A stretch of 32,540 nt of DNA from Flavobacteriaceae bacterium. GTDB taxonomy: Bacteria > Bacteroidota > Bacteroidia > Flavobacteriales > Flavobacteriaceae. Under the pieces are notes generated by a model. That model was not told the origin of the DNA. It searched no databases and worked only from the letters and a program-made list of their open reading frames with translations. Each line of letters opens with the position of its first letter. Within the stretch, counting starts at the first letter, position 1. The stretch is from the NCBI GenBank assembly GCA_947483075.1, contig CANKLE010000017.1:1-32540 (forward strand), read 5' to 3'. The position numbers and the translations under genes are program-made. Shown one piece after another: positions 9,056 to 18,327 of this stretch.

Positions 9056-9862
9056 ATGATTATCCCAAAAACCAGAGAAGAAATTGAGTTAATGCGTGAG
9101 AGCGCCTTGATTGTTTCTAAAACCTTAGGCATGATTGCCAAAGAAATTAAACCCGGAGTCACGACCTTGTATTTAGATAAATTGGCCGAAGAATTTATCC
9201 GCGACCACGGAGCTGTTCCTAGTTTTCTGGGACTTTACGGTTTTCCGAATAGTTTGTGCATGAGTCCCAATGCCCAAGTGGTACACGGCATTCCCAACGA
9301 CAAACCGTTGGAAGAAGGCGATGTCATCTCGGTAGATTGCGGCGCCTATAAAAACGGCTTCCACGGCGACCACGCCTACTCGTTTGAGATTGGCGAAGTG
9401 GCCCCCGAAACCAAAAAATTACTGCAAATCACCAAAGAATCTTTGTATGTGGGCATCCGCGAATTTCGCGCGGGCAATCGTGTAGAAGATGTGGGAAATG
9501 CCATTCAAAAATATACCGAAGCCCATGGGTATGGGGTGGTGCGCGAATTGGTTGGACACGGCTTGGGTCAAAAAATGCACGAAGATCCGGAGATGCCCAA
9601 CTACGGCAAAAAAGGACGCGGCAAATTATTTGTAGAAGGCATGGTCGTAGCCATTGAGCCCATGATCAACATGGGTACGCGCAACATCAAACAACTCAAA
9701 GACGGCTGGACGATTCTCACCGCTGATGGCAAACCGAGTGCGCATTTTGAACACGATGTGGCCTTGGTGGACGGCAAACCCGAATTGCTTTCAACCTTTC
9801 AGTACATCTACGAAGCCTTGGGCATTGTGAGTAATGAAGAAGACGAATTCCGAAGAAAATAA
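9056..9862 (+). CDS. map: Methionine aminopeptidase, type I
   Basis: Removes the initiator methionine from nascent proteins. The 268 residues are the normal size for the short type I enzyme without a zinc-finger extension. The pita-bread metal ligands are present in order: ISVDCGAYKNGFHGDHAYSF (two Asp), GHGLGQKMHEDPEMP (His), VAIEPMINMG (Glu) and SAHFEHDVAL (Glu). The substrate-binding VVHGIPND is also present. The downstream methyltransferase reading frame overlaps its 3' end by up to 29 bases. Confidence 0.97.
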   Translation: MIIPKTREEIELMRESALIVSKTLGMIAKEIKPGVTTLYLDKLAEEFIRDHGAVPSFLGLYGFPNSLCMSPNAQVVHGIPNDKPLEEGDVISVDCGAYKNGFHGDHAYSFEIGEVAPETKKLLQITKESLYVGIREFRAGNRVEDVGNAIQKYTEAHGYGVVRELVGHGLGQKMHEDPEMPNYGKKGRGKLFVEGMVVAIEPMINMGTRNIKQLKDGWTILTADGKPSAHFEHDVALVDGKPELLSTFQYIYEALGIVSNEEDEFRRK

Positions 9863-10655
9863 CCGTTACCTTATGCTAAAATCGAGCTTTAAGTTTATCC
9901 TAAATACCATTCCCCGGCCCATTTTAATCCGGTTGAGTTTGGTCGTTCAGCCGCTACTGGCGATTCTTTTGCGCGGAAACAAGTATATTGACCCCATAGA
10001 TGGCAAAGGCTACCGCAGTTTTTTGCCTTATGGCTACGGCACCCAACGCAACAATGTGTTGGCTCCCGGTACACTTTCACTAGAACGTCACCGCTTACTT
10101 TGGTTGTATTTGCAACGGGAAACCGATTTTTTTACGGCTACAATGCGCAAAAAAGTATTGCATTTTGCGCCCGAGCAAGAATTATACAAACGGTTCAAAA
10201 AGCAAGCCAACATTGACTACACCACCACCGACTTGCTGTCGCCCTTGGCCGATGTAAAAGCCGACATTTGCAACTTACCCTTTGCCGACAACAGCTACGA
10301 CCTCATATTGTGTAACCACGTTTTGGAACACATTCCCGACGATACCCAGGCGATGCAAGAATTATTTCGGGTAATGAAACCCGGCGGCATGGGCATTTTT
10401 CAGATTCCGCAAGACTTGAAACGCGCCACTACCTTTACCGACGACAGCATTACCGACCCGAAAGAACGGGCCAAACTATTTGGGCAATACGACCACGTGC
10501 GGGTGTATGGTCGGGATTATTTTGACAAATTACGCAGCATCGGATTTGCCGTGACAGAAGAAGATTACACCAAAAAATTGGGCGCCGAATGGGTAGAAAA
10601 ATACGGTTTGGCCGCAGGTGAAATTATTCCCGTTTGCCTTAAACCCGAAAAATAA
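9834..10655 (+). CDS. Class I SAM-dependent methyltransferase
   Basis: A 273-residue protein (260 if the second ATG at 9873 is used) with a Rossmann methyltransferase core: VLHFAPEQELYKRF, the acidic residue after beta2 in YTTTDLLSP, ADICNLPFADNSYDLILCNH (motif IV) and LEHIPDDTQAMQELFRVMKP with the GG turn. The N-terminus has a hydrophobic/basic stretch, FILNTIPRPILIRLSLVVQP, that might sit at the membrane. The target is unknown. The upstream ATG makes a 29-base overlap with map. The ATG at 9873 would remove the overlap and give MLKSSFKFILN, which I consider equally likely. Probably co-transcribed with map. Confidence 0.82.
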   Translation: MKKTNSEENNRYLMLKSSFKFILNTIPRPILIRLSLVVQPLLAILLRGNKYIDPIDGKGYRSFLPYGYGTQRNNVLAPGTLSLERHRLLWLYLQRETDFFTATMRKKVLHFAPEQELYKRFKKQANIDYTTTDLLSPLADVKADICNLPFADNSYDLILCNHVLEHIPDDTQAMQELFRVMKPGGMGIFQIPQDLKRATTFTDDSITDPKERAKLFGQYDHVRVYGRDYFDKLRSIGFAVTEEDYTKKLGAEWVEKYGLAAGEIIPVCLKPEK

Positions 10656-10711
10656 AACGGATAGTTATTGAAATACAGAAATTTGTATCTTTAAAATCTA
10701 AAATTTAAAAA

Positions 10712-11965
10712 ATGGGGAAACGTCTGATTGCATTGCTGGTTTGGACAGCCTTTTGTGGCTGTGTTTGGGCGCAACCGCTTATGGAAGTAGCTCCGCCCTA
10801 TAACATTCAAACCGTAACTTTTTTAGTCAACAACCAAAATAGCATTCCTTTGTTTGCCTTGGGAGATAGTTTTAAATTGCAATTTGACGATTTGTTTGGC
10901 AACGAGGCCAATTACTATTACCAAATTGCGCACTGCGATTACGACTGGTCGCCTTCGCAATTGTCCCGCAACGAATATTTAGGCGGTTTTGACGACCAAC
11001 GCATTCAAGACTACACCAACTCTTTTAATACGCTACAAATTTATTCGCACTACAATTTGCAGATTCCCAACAAAAATACCCGGTTGTTGGTGAGCGGAAA
11101 TTATGTGATTAAAATTCTCAACGAAGACCGCGAACTCCTGTTTTCTCGCCGATTTATTGTGTACGAAAACTTGGTTTCAGTGCCCATGCAGGTAAAACGA
11201 GCCCGCAGCGTACAAGACATAGAACAGAAACAGAACCTAGATTTCTCTGTAAAATCACCCAACATTTTGTTTCAGAATCCCAACCAAAACGTGAAGATTT
11301 TATTGATGCAAAATGGCCAATTGTCCACCGCGATTAGCGACATTAAACCCATGTATACCTTGGGCAATGATTTAATCTACAAATATGATGTCGAAACTCA
11401 ATTTTGGGGCGGCAATGAGTTTCGTTATTTTGAAAACAAAGACATTCGTGTAGCGACCAACAATGTAGCGAAAGTGGATTCTTACGGTGGCATTTATAAC
11501 GCTCATTTGTATATAGACAACGCCCGAACGGAAACGCCCTACACCTACAATCCCGACATCAACGGGAATTTTCTAATCAAAAACATAGGCTCCGAACGCA
11601 ACGAGGTAGAAGCCGATTATGCGTGGGTGTTTTTTACTTTGTCAGCGCCCGCTTATTTTGGCAAAAAAGACATTTATATCAACGGTCAGTTTAATAATTA
11701 TGCCCTTCTGGCCAGTAACAAAATGGACTACAATGCCGAAAAAGAAGTCTATGAGAAAGCAATCATGATTAAACAAGGCTTTACCAATTACCAATATGTA
11801 ATTGCCGACAAAACCGGCACAATTGACTTCGAAAATTCCCTAGACGGCAACCACTACCAAACCGAAAACGACTATTTTGCGGTGGTGTATTACAAAGAAA
11901 ACAACCAACGGTATTACCGTGTAGTGGGCAAAGGGCAAGCTTCCTCAACCGACATCATCAATTAA
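10712..11965 (+). CDS. Type IX secretion system plug protein (DUF5103)
   Basis: A 417-residue periplasmic/outer-membrane-associated protein with signal peptide MGKRLIALLVWTAFCGCVWA. The N-terminal domain carries the family hallmarks IQTVTFLVNNQNSIPLFALG, YYYQIAHCDYDWSPSQL and NEYLGGFDDQRI, and the central part contains DIRVATNNVAKVDSYGGIY. This is the DUF5103/T9SS plug family. As I recall the structural work, the plug closes the periplasmic side of the SprA translocon when no substrate is passing. The presence of T9SS-sorted proteins elsewhere in the window fits. A weak -7-like box TATCTTTA lies at 10686-10693. Confidence 0.88.
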   Translation: MGKRLIALLVWTAFCGCVWAQPLMEVAPPYNIQTVTFLVNNQNSIPLFALGDSFKLQFDDLFGNEANYYYQIAHCDYDWSPSQLSRNEYLGGFDDQRIQDYTNSFNTLQIYSHYNLQIPNKNTRLLVSGNYVIKILNEDRELLFSRRFIVYENLVSVPMQVKRARSVQDIEQKQNLDFSVKSPNILFQNPNQNVKILLMQNGQLSTAISDIKPMYTLGNDLIYKYDVETQFWGGNEFRYFENKDIRVATNNVAKVDSYGGIYNAHLYIDNARTETPYTYNPDINGNFLIKNIGSERNEVEADYAWVFFTLSAPAYFGKKDIYINGQFNNYALLASNKMDYNAEKEVYEKAIMIKQGFTNYQYVIADKTGTIDFENSLDGNHYQTENDYFAVVYYKENNQRYYRVVGKGQASSTDIIN

Positions 11966-11976
11966 TTAGCGCAGGT

Positions 11977-12363
11977 ATGGTTTGGCAAATTAGTTCGGGC
12001 ATAAAAATTTCGGTGGTTCCCTCCTATGAAGGCAATTATTTGCAAAACAACCGACTGCATTATGCTTTTGGTTACCAAATTACAATCGAAAATTTAAGCG
12101 ATGATACCGTGCAACTCGAATCGCGGCACTGGGATATATATGATTCGCTGCACCACAAAGACGAAGTGGATGGCGAAGGCGTGGTGGGACTCAAACCCAT
12201 ACTCAAACCCGGCACCTCATTTACCTACCAATCGGGCTGTTTGTTGGCCTCTACCTATGGCGCAATGCAAGGCCATTATACTCTAATCAATTTTAGCACG
12301 ACCCAACGATTTCAAGTGGATGTCCCCTTATTTAAATTGTGTGTCCCCTTTGCCCTTAATTAA
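11977..12363 (+). CDS. apaG: ApaG family protein
   Basis: A 128-residue single-domain protein with the ApaG fold pattern: YAFGYQITIENLSDDTVQLE, a WDIYDS strand, then GEGVVGLKPILKPGTSFTYQ and YGAMQGHYTL. E. coli ApaG (125 residues) is linked to cobalt/magnesium resistance and Ap4A hydrolysis, but the biochemical role of the family is unclear. It starts 11 bases after the plug gene, so the two are probably one transcript. Confidence 0.9.
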   Translation: MVWQISSGIKISVVPSYEGNYLQNNRLHYAFGYQITIENLSDDTVQLESRHWDIYDSLHHKDEVDGEGVVGLKPILKPGTSFTYQSGCLLASTYGAMQGHYTLINFSTTQRFQVDVPLFKLCVPFALN

Positions 12364-12400
12364 GCAGAAGAGAAATGCGCTACTATCTACATTTCCTTTG

Positions 12401-12408
12401 TACTTTTG
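12401..12408 (+). promoter_or_regulatory. -7 promoter box of pruA
   Basis: TACTTTTG matches TAnnTTTG, 35 bases before the pruA ATG, suggesting that pruA has its own promoter separate from plug-apaG. Confidence 0.5.
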
Positions 12409-12443
12409 CCCTACATTTTTACTAAAACTCAATACTATTCAAT

Positions 12444-14075
12444 ATGCTTAAAGGATTTTTCAACGTACCTAAAGCGGTTAACGAACCTGTAAAATCGTAT
12501 GCGCCCAATTCGCCTGAGAAAACTGCTGTCTTGGCTGCCTATCGCAAAATGTGGAACGAAACCATTGACTTGCCGATGTACATTGGCGGAAAAGAAATTA
12601 GAACCGGCAATACCAAAACCTTATCTGCGCCGCATGACCACAAACACATAGTAGGTAAATACCATTTGGCCGATAAATCACACGTAGAAGCTGCGATTCA
12701 AAACGCCTTGGATTCCAAAGAACAATGGGCCAATTTGGCTTGGGAACAGCGTGCCGCCATCTTTTTGAAAGCAGCCGAATTAATCGCTGGACCTTATCGG
12801 GCGCGCATCAATGCCTCGACTATGATTGCTCAATCGAAAACTATTTTTCAAGCTGAAATTGATGCGTCTTGCGAATTGATTGACTTTTTACGTTTCAATG
12901 TGCAGTTCATGACCCAAATATATGCCGATCAACCGCAATCGGATTCAGGGGTTTGGAATCGTTTGGAATACCGTCCTTTAGAAGGATTTGTCTACGCGAT
13001 TACTCCGTTTAACTTTACCGCCATTGCGGCCAATTTACCCGCCAGTGCCGCCATGATGGGCAACGTGGTAGTTTGGAAACCCAGCGACAGCCAATTGTTT
13101 TCGGCCAAAATAATTCTTGATGTTTTTAAAGAAGCCGGCTTGCCCGATGGCGTAATCAACGTAATTTATGGCGACCCGCAGCTGATCAGCGACACTGTTT
13201 TTGCCAGTCGTGATTTTGCTGGGGTGCATTTCACCGGATCAACCCAGGTGTTTAAAGACATCTGGAAAACCATCGGTAGCAACATTCACCACTATAAAAC
13301 CTACCCAAGAATTGTAGGGGAAACCGGCGGAAAAGATTTTATTGTAGCCCATCCGTCGGCCAACGTAAAACAAATAGTTACTGGAGTTGTGCGTGGCGCT
13401 TTTGAATTTCAAGGGCAAAAATGTTCGGCGGCTTCAAGAGCATATATCCCACAAAGTTTATGGCCTGCGGTGCAAGAGCAACTCATTTCCGATTTGAAAT
13501 CGATGAAAATGGGATCGCCCGAAGATTTTAGCAACTTTATTACCGCGGTAATTCACGAAGGTTCTTTTGATAAATTGGTTTCCTACATCGAACGCGCCAA
13601 AACTGACAGCGAGGTGCAAATAGTAGCTGGTGGCGGCTACGACAAATCGGTGGGCTATTTTATAGAACCAACTGTTTTGGTGACGACCAATCCCAAGTAT
13701 GTAACCATGGAAACCGAGTTGTTTGGTCCGGTTGTAACGATTTATGTATATGAAGATGCACAATGGGCAGAAACCTTACAATTGGTAGATCAAACCTCAG
13801 AATATGCTTTGACAGGCGCCGTATTTTCGCAAGATCGCTACGCCATTGCCCAAGCCACAGAAGCCTTGAAAAATTGTGCGGGTAATTTTTACATCAACGA
13901 CAAACCAACTGGTGCGGTGGTGGGCATGCAGCCTTTTGGGGGCGCACGAGCTTCGGGAACCAATGACAAAGCAGGTTCTGCGCTCAATTTATTGCGTTGG
14001 GCTTCGCCTCGAACCATCAAAGAAACCTTTGTTACTCCAGAAGATTACCGATACCCGTTTTTAGGAGAAAAGTAA
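12444..14075 (+). CDS. pruA: L-glutamate gamma-semialdehyde (1-pyrroline-5-carboxylate) dehydrogenase
   Basis: Second step of proline catabolism: NAD-dependent oxidation of glutamate semialdehyde to glutamate. The 543 residues match the monofunctional PruA/ALDH4 type rather than the long bifunctional PutA. Catalytic residues are visible: Cys327 in FQGQKCSAASRAYIP and Glu293 in VGETGGKDF. The C-terminal family motif FYINDKPTGAVVGMQPFGGA is also there. There is no proline dehydrogenase gene in the window. Flanked by its own promoter box and a strong terminator. Confidence 0.96.
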   Translation: MLKGFFNVPKAVNEPVKSYAPNSPEKTAVLAAYRKMWNETIDLPMYIGGKEIRTGNTKTLSAPHDHKHIVGKYHLADKSHVEAAIQNALDSKEQWANLAWEQRAAIFLKAAELIAGPYRARINASTMIAQSKTIFQAEIDASCELIDFLRFNVQFMTQIYADQPQSDSGVWNRLEYRPLEGFVYAITPFNFTAIAANLPASAAMMGNVVVWKPSDSQLFSAKIILDVFKEAGLPDGVINVIYGDPQLISDTVFASRDFAGVHFTGSTQVFKDIWKTIGSNIHHYKTYPRIVGETGGKDFIVAHPSANVKQIVTGVVRGAFEFQGQKCSAASRAYIPQSLWPAVQEQLISDLKSMKMGSPEDFSNFITAVIHEGSFDKLVSYIERAKTDSEVQIVAGGGYDKSVGYFIEPTVLVTTNPKYVTMETELFGPVVTIYVYEDAQWAETLQLVDQTSEYALTGAVFSQDRYAIAQATEALKNCAGNFYINDKPTGAVVGMQPFGGARASGTNDKAGSALNLLRWASPRTIKETFVTPEDYRYPFLGEK

Positions 14076-14092
14076 TCCAAATGAATTTATGT

Positions 14093-14121
14093 AAAGCCCA
14101 ATATTTTGTTGGGCTTTTTTT
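14093..14121 (+). terminator. Rho-independent terminator after pruA
   Basis: A 9-bp stem AAAGCCCAA / TTGGGCTTT with a 7-base loop followed by a T run, 18 bases after the pruA stop. Confidence 0.9.
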
Positions 14122-14169
14122 GTTTCTATTTTTTTTACTTATATTCGACTCGTTTTTAACCACTTACTT

Positions 14170-16434
14170 ATGACTAAAAAAATTACTTTACTCAGTTTGC
14201 TGTTTTGTTCAGCCCTTGGATTTGCTCAACAATTTGAAGTTCTCAAAAGCCAATCCCAAACTAAAATCATCTACGACCAAGTTATTGGTCTCTCAGATGT
14301 AGCGGCGCATCCCAAAAGCACCATTAACGCGTCCTACTTTAAACAAGTGTATTACGAATTGCAACGCGCCGATAGCGAAAACCGTTTTGCCGATTTTGCG
14401 CTATTAACAAACGAAACCACGCGCAGCAGTATCACGCACCAATTGCCATTAAGCATTTTGGTCACCGAATTTGAAAGCTTATCAACCGAGGCCATTGCCC
14501 GCGAAGATGTCTATAAAAACAGCCAAGACCAGTGGGTTGCTAAACCCAATACAACTGTTTTTACTACCCATAATTTGGCTTTGGCTTCGGCTTTGAATCC
14601 TACAATTTCGGGCTTGACCAATACATTTTTATTGAAAAATAATTTGATATTCAACACGACCAACAAAACCATTTCGGCGATTTTGGCCAATTTTAATGAT
14701 GGACAAGGTTGGCGAACAGTAACTGCTAATCAAACAATCACGGTAACTTTCCCGAATCAAGCTACCCAAAAAATTGATTTTCGCATTCAATTTACCGACG
14801 GAACGGAGAAAAACAATTCTGCTGAATTGGCCTACATTCCTGCTGTAAGCTTGCGTAACCCCGGAAACACTTCTGCTATTACTACAATTAATGCCTCCAT
14901 TCCTTACCAAGGTGTGGAAGATCCTGCAGCCTATTTGGGTCAAGGGGAATACGAGATTTTCTATGACAACGGCAACGGCGTTTTAGACAAACCTATAATA
15001 TTATTAGATGGCTTTGATCCCAATGATGGTCGCCCAATTCCTGCCATATACGGTTTATTGAACTATGGGTTAAGCGGTCAAAATCTGGCCGATGATTTGC
15101 GTAACCAAGGATTTGATGTGATCATCTTGAACTTCCCCAACTACACCCAAACTGAAACCGGAAATTTACTCAACGGGGGTGCCGATTACATTCAACGCAA
15201 CGCCATGGTGCTTGTTGAATTGTTAAATCAAATCAATGCCTTGAAAGTAGGCACTGAAAAAAACGTGGTGATTGGCCCAAGTATGGGAGGATTAATTGCA
15301 CGATATGGCTTGCGCTACATGGAGCAAAACAGTTTAAACCACGATACGCGTTTGTATCTGTCATTTGATGCCCCGCATTATGGCGCCAATATTCCGATCG
15401 GGTTTCAACACTTATTCAATTACATGGCCAATGGCCCACTGGGTGACGCAACCGTTCAAGTATTTGTAGATGCAATGATTAAGAGTAATGCCTCTCGTCA
15501 AATGCTGATTGACCAATTTGAAGGCCATTTGGCTGCCGGAAGTACTTTTGAATTTGACACAGCGATTGTCTTACCAACTGGCAAACCCAACTTTAGAACG
15601 GCCTTCCAAAATGAATTGAACAGCATGGGCTTTCCAACCTTAACGCGCAATGTGGCTATTTCTAATGGAAGCGGAAACGGAACTACCAACGGAACACCCG
15701 ATGCAGTTGCGATGGACCACACCTTTAACATTACCACTACCCAACGCGCGATTATCAATTTGCGTTTAACGCCCAACACCAATACCCAAAACCAGGTGAG
15801 TAGATTTAGAGCACAAGCCAGTGTTTTTGGATTTTGGATTACCGCCTACGAAAGTTTGGCCAACTCAAAAGCACCCACAACCTCGGCCGGATTAGACACT
15901 GCTCCAGGAGGAACTTTTGATATTTCGGGATTGGCAGGTGCTGCCGGAAGCAATGCCTTATTGACTGAATTCTTCGATAATTTATTGATTGATGCCTTTG
16001 ATTTTGTGCCGACCAACAGTTCACTCGGCATCAATATTCCCAACTGGTATACCCCGGTTTCAGCAGCATCAAACACTCCTTTTGTTGCCAAATATGTTCC
16101 CTTGGCCAACGAAGCCCACGTAACGCTCACACCCGAAAACACGCTCTTTGCCTTGAATGAAATTCTAAACAATGTGTTTGCGGTGCAAGAACAAGCGTTT
16201 GCTGATATTGCCGTTCAAAACCCGATAGGCAATAGTATCAATTTAACAAGCAGTAAAATTTACAATGATGTACAGCTTATTGTTACTGACATTAGCGGAA
16301 AAACCATCGTTCACTTGGAACACCAAGTTATCGAAGGATCCTACCAACTGCCGGTGAATCTCACCAGCGGCATGTATTTCTTGACTTTACAAAATGAATC
16401 AGGAAAAATCACCAAGAAACTAATCAGAGAATAA
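14170..16434 (+). CDS. T9SS-exported alpha/beta-hydrolase (lipase/esterase-like) with type A sorting domain
   Basis: A 754-residue secreted protein. Residues 1-19 are a signal peptide (MTKKITLLSLLFCSALGFAQ). A beta-rich region runs to about 270. An alpha/beta-hydrolase domain follows, with IILLDGFDPNDGRPIPAIYG and a nucleophile elbow VVIGPSMGGLIARYGLRYME (Gly-X-Ser-X-Gly, Ser371). The last ~75 residues form a T9SS type A C-terminal domain ending in GMYFLTLQNESGKITKKLIR. It should be exported by Sec and then T9SS, and its sorting domain removed at the surface. Substrate is unknown: ester or lipid hydrolysis is inference from the fold. A degenerate -7 box (TATATTCG) lies a little upstream. Confidence 0.85.
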   Translation: MTKKITLLSLLFCSALGFAQQFEVLKSQSQTKIIYDQVIGLSDVAAHPKSTINASYFKQVYYELQRADSENRFADFALLTNETTRSSITHQLPLSILVTEFESLSTEAIAREDVYKNSQDQWVAKPNTTVFTTHNLALASALNPTISGLTNTFLLKNNLIFNTTNKTISAILANFNDGQGWRTVTANQTITVTFPNQATQKIDFRIQFTDGTEKNNSAELAYIPAVSLRNPGNTSAITTINASIPYQGVEDPAAYLGQGEYEIFYDNGNGVLDKPIILLDGFDPNDGRPIPAIYGLLNYGLSGQNLADDLRNQGFDVIILNFPNYTQTETGNLLNGGADYIQRNAMVLVELLNQINALKVGTEKNVVIGPSMGGLIARYGLRYMEQNSLNHDTRLYLSFDAPHYGANIPIGFQHLFNYMANGPLGDATVQVFVDAMIKSNASRQMLIDQFEGHLAAGSTFEFDTAIVLPTGKPNFRTAFQNELNSMGFPTLTRNVAISNGSGNGTTNGTPDAVAMDHTFNITTTQRAIINLRLTPNTNTQNQVSRFRAQASVFGFWITAYESLANSKAPTTSAGLDTAPGGTFDISGLAGAAGSNALLTEFFDNLLIDAFDFVPTNSSLGINIPNWYTPVSAASNTPFVAKYVPLANEAHVTLTPENTLFALNEILNNVFAVQEQAFADIAVQNPIGNSINLTSSKIYNDVQLIVTDISGKTIVHLEHQVIEGSYQLPVNLTSGMYFLTLQNESGKITKKLIRE

Positions 16435-16441
16435 CAAAAAC

Positions 16442-16469
16442 AAAAAGCCCCTTTTTAAGGGGCTTTTTT
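16442..16469. terminator. Bidirectional terminator between the lipase-like gene and rsmG
   Basis: AAAGCCCCTT / AAGGGGCTTT pair around a 3-base loop, with an A run before and a T run after, so the hairpin can terminate both convergent genes. Confidence 0.88.
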
Positions 16470-17098
16470 TATAGCATATATTTTATCGGTAAGTACACCA
16501 CTTTTTTGGTTTCAAAGAAGGCTTCATTAAAAAATGCTGGGATCGCATATTCTTGCGCCGATGGGAACAAAGACAATTCCTGTTTAAGATCACCGCCCTT
16601 GAGGTACAAGATGCCGTTTTTGCGTTCGTGTTTTTGGGTTTTGGCAATCTTAGTTTTTACCCAAGACACAAAATCAGGCATGTTGGTTACTGCACGACTC
16701 ACAATAAAATCGTAGCGGCCTTTCACGTTTTCGGCTCGAAGTTGCTCGGCTTTTACGTTTTGTAATCCGAGCGCATCGGCTACCGCTTGCACTACTTTTA
16801 TTTTTTTTTGGATCACGTCGATCAGATGAAATTGCGTCTCGGGAAATAGTATTGCCAAAGGAATTCCGGGGAAACCTCCGCCGGTGCCTACATCCAAGAT
16901 GTTACTTCCTGGCACAAAGGCTTGCACCTTGGCAATGGCCAACGAATGCAACACGTGATTGGTATAGAGCGACTCAATATCTTTTCGGGAAATCACATTA
17001 ATTTTGGCATTCCAATCCTGATAAAGCGCTTCCAATTGTTCGAATTGCTGGTACTGTAGCTCAGTGAGGTTGGGAAAGTAAAATCGGAGTGCTTGCAT
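16469..17098 (-). CDS. rsmG: 16S rRNA (guanine527-N7)-methyltransferase
   Basis: Methylates N7 of G527 in 16S rRNA, in the 530 loop. The 209 residues are typical of RsmG/GidB. The SAM-binding motif ILDVGTGGGFPGIPLAILFP is clear, and family motifs NVISRKDIESLYTNHVLHSL and YDFIVSRAVTNM are present. The ATG at 17098 is supported by a minus-strand -7 box at 17113-17120. Confidence 0.96.
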   Translation of the reverse strand: MQALRFYFPNLTELQYQQFEQLEALYQDWNAKINVISRKDIESLYTNHVLHSLAIAKVQAFVPGSNILDVGTGGGFPGIPLAILFPETQFHLIDVIQKKIKVVQAVADALGLQNVKAEQLRAENVKGRYDFIVSRAVTNMPDFVSWVKTKIAKTQKHERKNGILYLKGGDLKQELSLFPSAQEYAIPAFFNEAFFETKKVVYLPIKYML

Positions 17099-17112
17099 GC
17101 CTTATTTTTGAG

Positions 17113-17120
17113 CAAAAGTA
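17113..17120 (-). promoter_or_regulatory. -7 promoter box of rsmG
   Basis: Minus-strand TACTTTTG (TAnnTTTG), 15 bases upstream of the rsmG start codon. Confidence 0.5.
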
Positions 17121-17151
17121 AGACATTCGATTTGAAATATTTATTCCTTTT

Positions 17152-17185
17152 TTGGGCAGCCCAATTTTATAAATAATTATATTTG
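17152..17185 (+). promoter_or_regulatory. Bacteroidota promoter of the desaturase gene (-33 and -7)
   Basis: TTG at 17152-17154 and TATATTTG at 17178-17185 are separated by 23 bases, within the Bacteroidota -33/-7 spacing. The transcript would start about 10-15 bases before the ATG at 17204, which rules against a TTG start inside the -7 box. Confidence 0.6.
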
Positions 17186-17203
17186 TGGCTTATCCAATAT
17201 CGT

Positions 17204-18298
17204 ATGAATAACAACACTCCTTCTTTTGCAAAAAACGATGATTTAAAGTTTTTTAGAACTCTAAATTCACGCGTGAATGCGTATTTCAAAGACAACAATA
17301 TAGACAAAACGGGCAATTGGCAAATACACCTCAAAACAATCATTTTGTTTGCTATTTTTTTTACCCCCTATTTCTTAATCCTCACCCTCGACATGGCTTT
17401 TGGCTGGCAACTGCTTCTCAATATTTTGATGGGAGTGGGAATGGCCGGAATCGGGATGAATGTGATGCACGACGGCAACCACGGCTCGTATTCGTCCAAA
17501 ACCTGGGTGAACAAAATTATGGGCGGAAGTATTTATATTTTGGCCGGGAATGTATACAACTGGCAAGTGCAGCATAATGTATTGCACCACACCTACACCA
17601 ATATTCACGGACATGACGAAGACTTAGATGCCGGCCGTATCATTCGATTTACCAAAAATGCCAAATGGTATAGCTTTCACCGATTTCAACACTATTATTC
17701 TGTTTTTCTGTATGGGTTATTGACTTTTAATTGGGCCATCACTACCGATTTCACCCAAATGAAAGGCTATTTAAAACGCAAATTAACCTACGGAGAACCA
17801 CAAAGTCACACTAAATTATGGAGCATTTTGGTTATTACTAAAATTATCTATGCCTGTGTATGGATTATTTTACCCATGGTATTTGGGGTAACTTGGTGGA
17901 AAGTTTTGTTGGGCTATTTTGTGATGCATTATACTGCCGGATTAATTTTGAGTATTGTGTTTCAGTTGGCCCACGTGGTCGAAGAAACAGACAATCCGGT
18001 GCCTGATGAAAATGGCGAAATCAGCAACACTTGGGCCATTCACCAGTTGTATACCACCGCCAATTTTGCACCTAAAAATAAATTGGTCAATTGGTTTACG
18101 GGTGGATTAAATCACCAAATTGAACACCATATTTTTCCGCACATCAGCCATGTGCATTACGGTAAAATTGCCGAAATCGTGAAAGCAACAGCGGCAGAAT
18201 GCAATTTGCCTTACCACGAATTCCAAACCATGCGCAGTGCTGTTTATGCTCACTTTAAACACCTCAAAGATCTTGGTGAAAAACCACAACTAGCCTAA
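17204..18298 (+). CDS. Membrane fatty-acid desaturase (acyl-CoA/front-end type)
   Basis: A 364-residue integral membrane di-iron desaturase that would introduce a double bond into acyl chains, adjusting membrane fluidity. All three histidine boxes are present: HDGNH (89-93), HNVLHH (124-129) and QIEHH (305-309). The glutamine-led third box is typical of the front-end/linoleoyl-CoA-like group rather than simple delta-9 enzymes. Hydrophobic pairs lie at about 42-62 and 66-85, and others between the second and third boxes. I take the ATG at 17204 (MNNNTPSFAKNDDLK): a longer TTG start would lie inside the promoter. Regiospecificity cannot be read from sequence. Confidence 0.92.
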   Translation: MNNNTPSFAKNDDLKFFRTLNSRVNAYFKDNNIDKTGNWQIHLKTIILFAIFFTPYFLILTLDMAFGWQLLLNILMGVGMAGIGMNVMHDGNHGSYSSKTWVNKIMGGSIYILAGNVYNWQVQHNVLHHTYTNIHGHDEDLDAGRIIRFTKNAKWYSFHRFQHYYSVFLYGLLTFNWAITTDFTQMKGYLKRKLTYGEPQSHTKLWSILVITKIIYACVWIILPMVFGVTWWKVLLGYFVMHYTAGLILSIVFQLAHVVEETDNPVPDENGEISNTWAIHQLYTTANFAPKNKLVNWFTGGLNHQIEHHIFPHISHVHYGKIAEIVKATAAECNLPYHEFQTMRSAVYAHFKHLKDLGEKPQLA

Positions 18299-18327
18299 TA
18301 CAAGTTCCAACTACACAACTATTTTAT

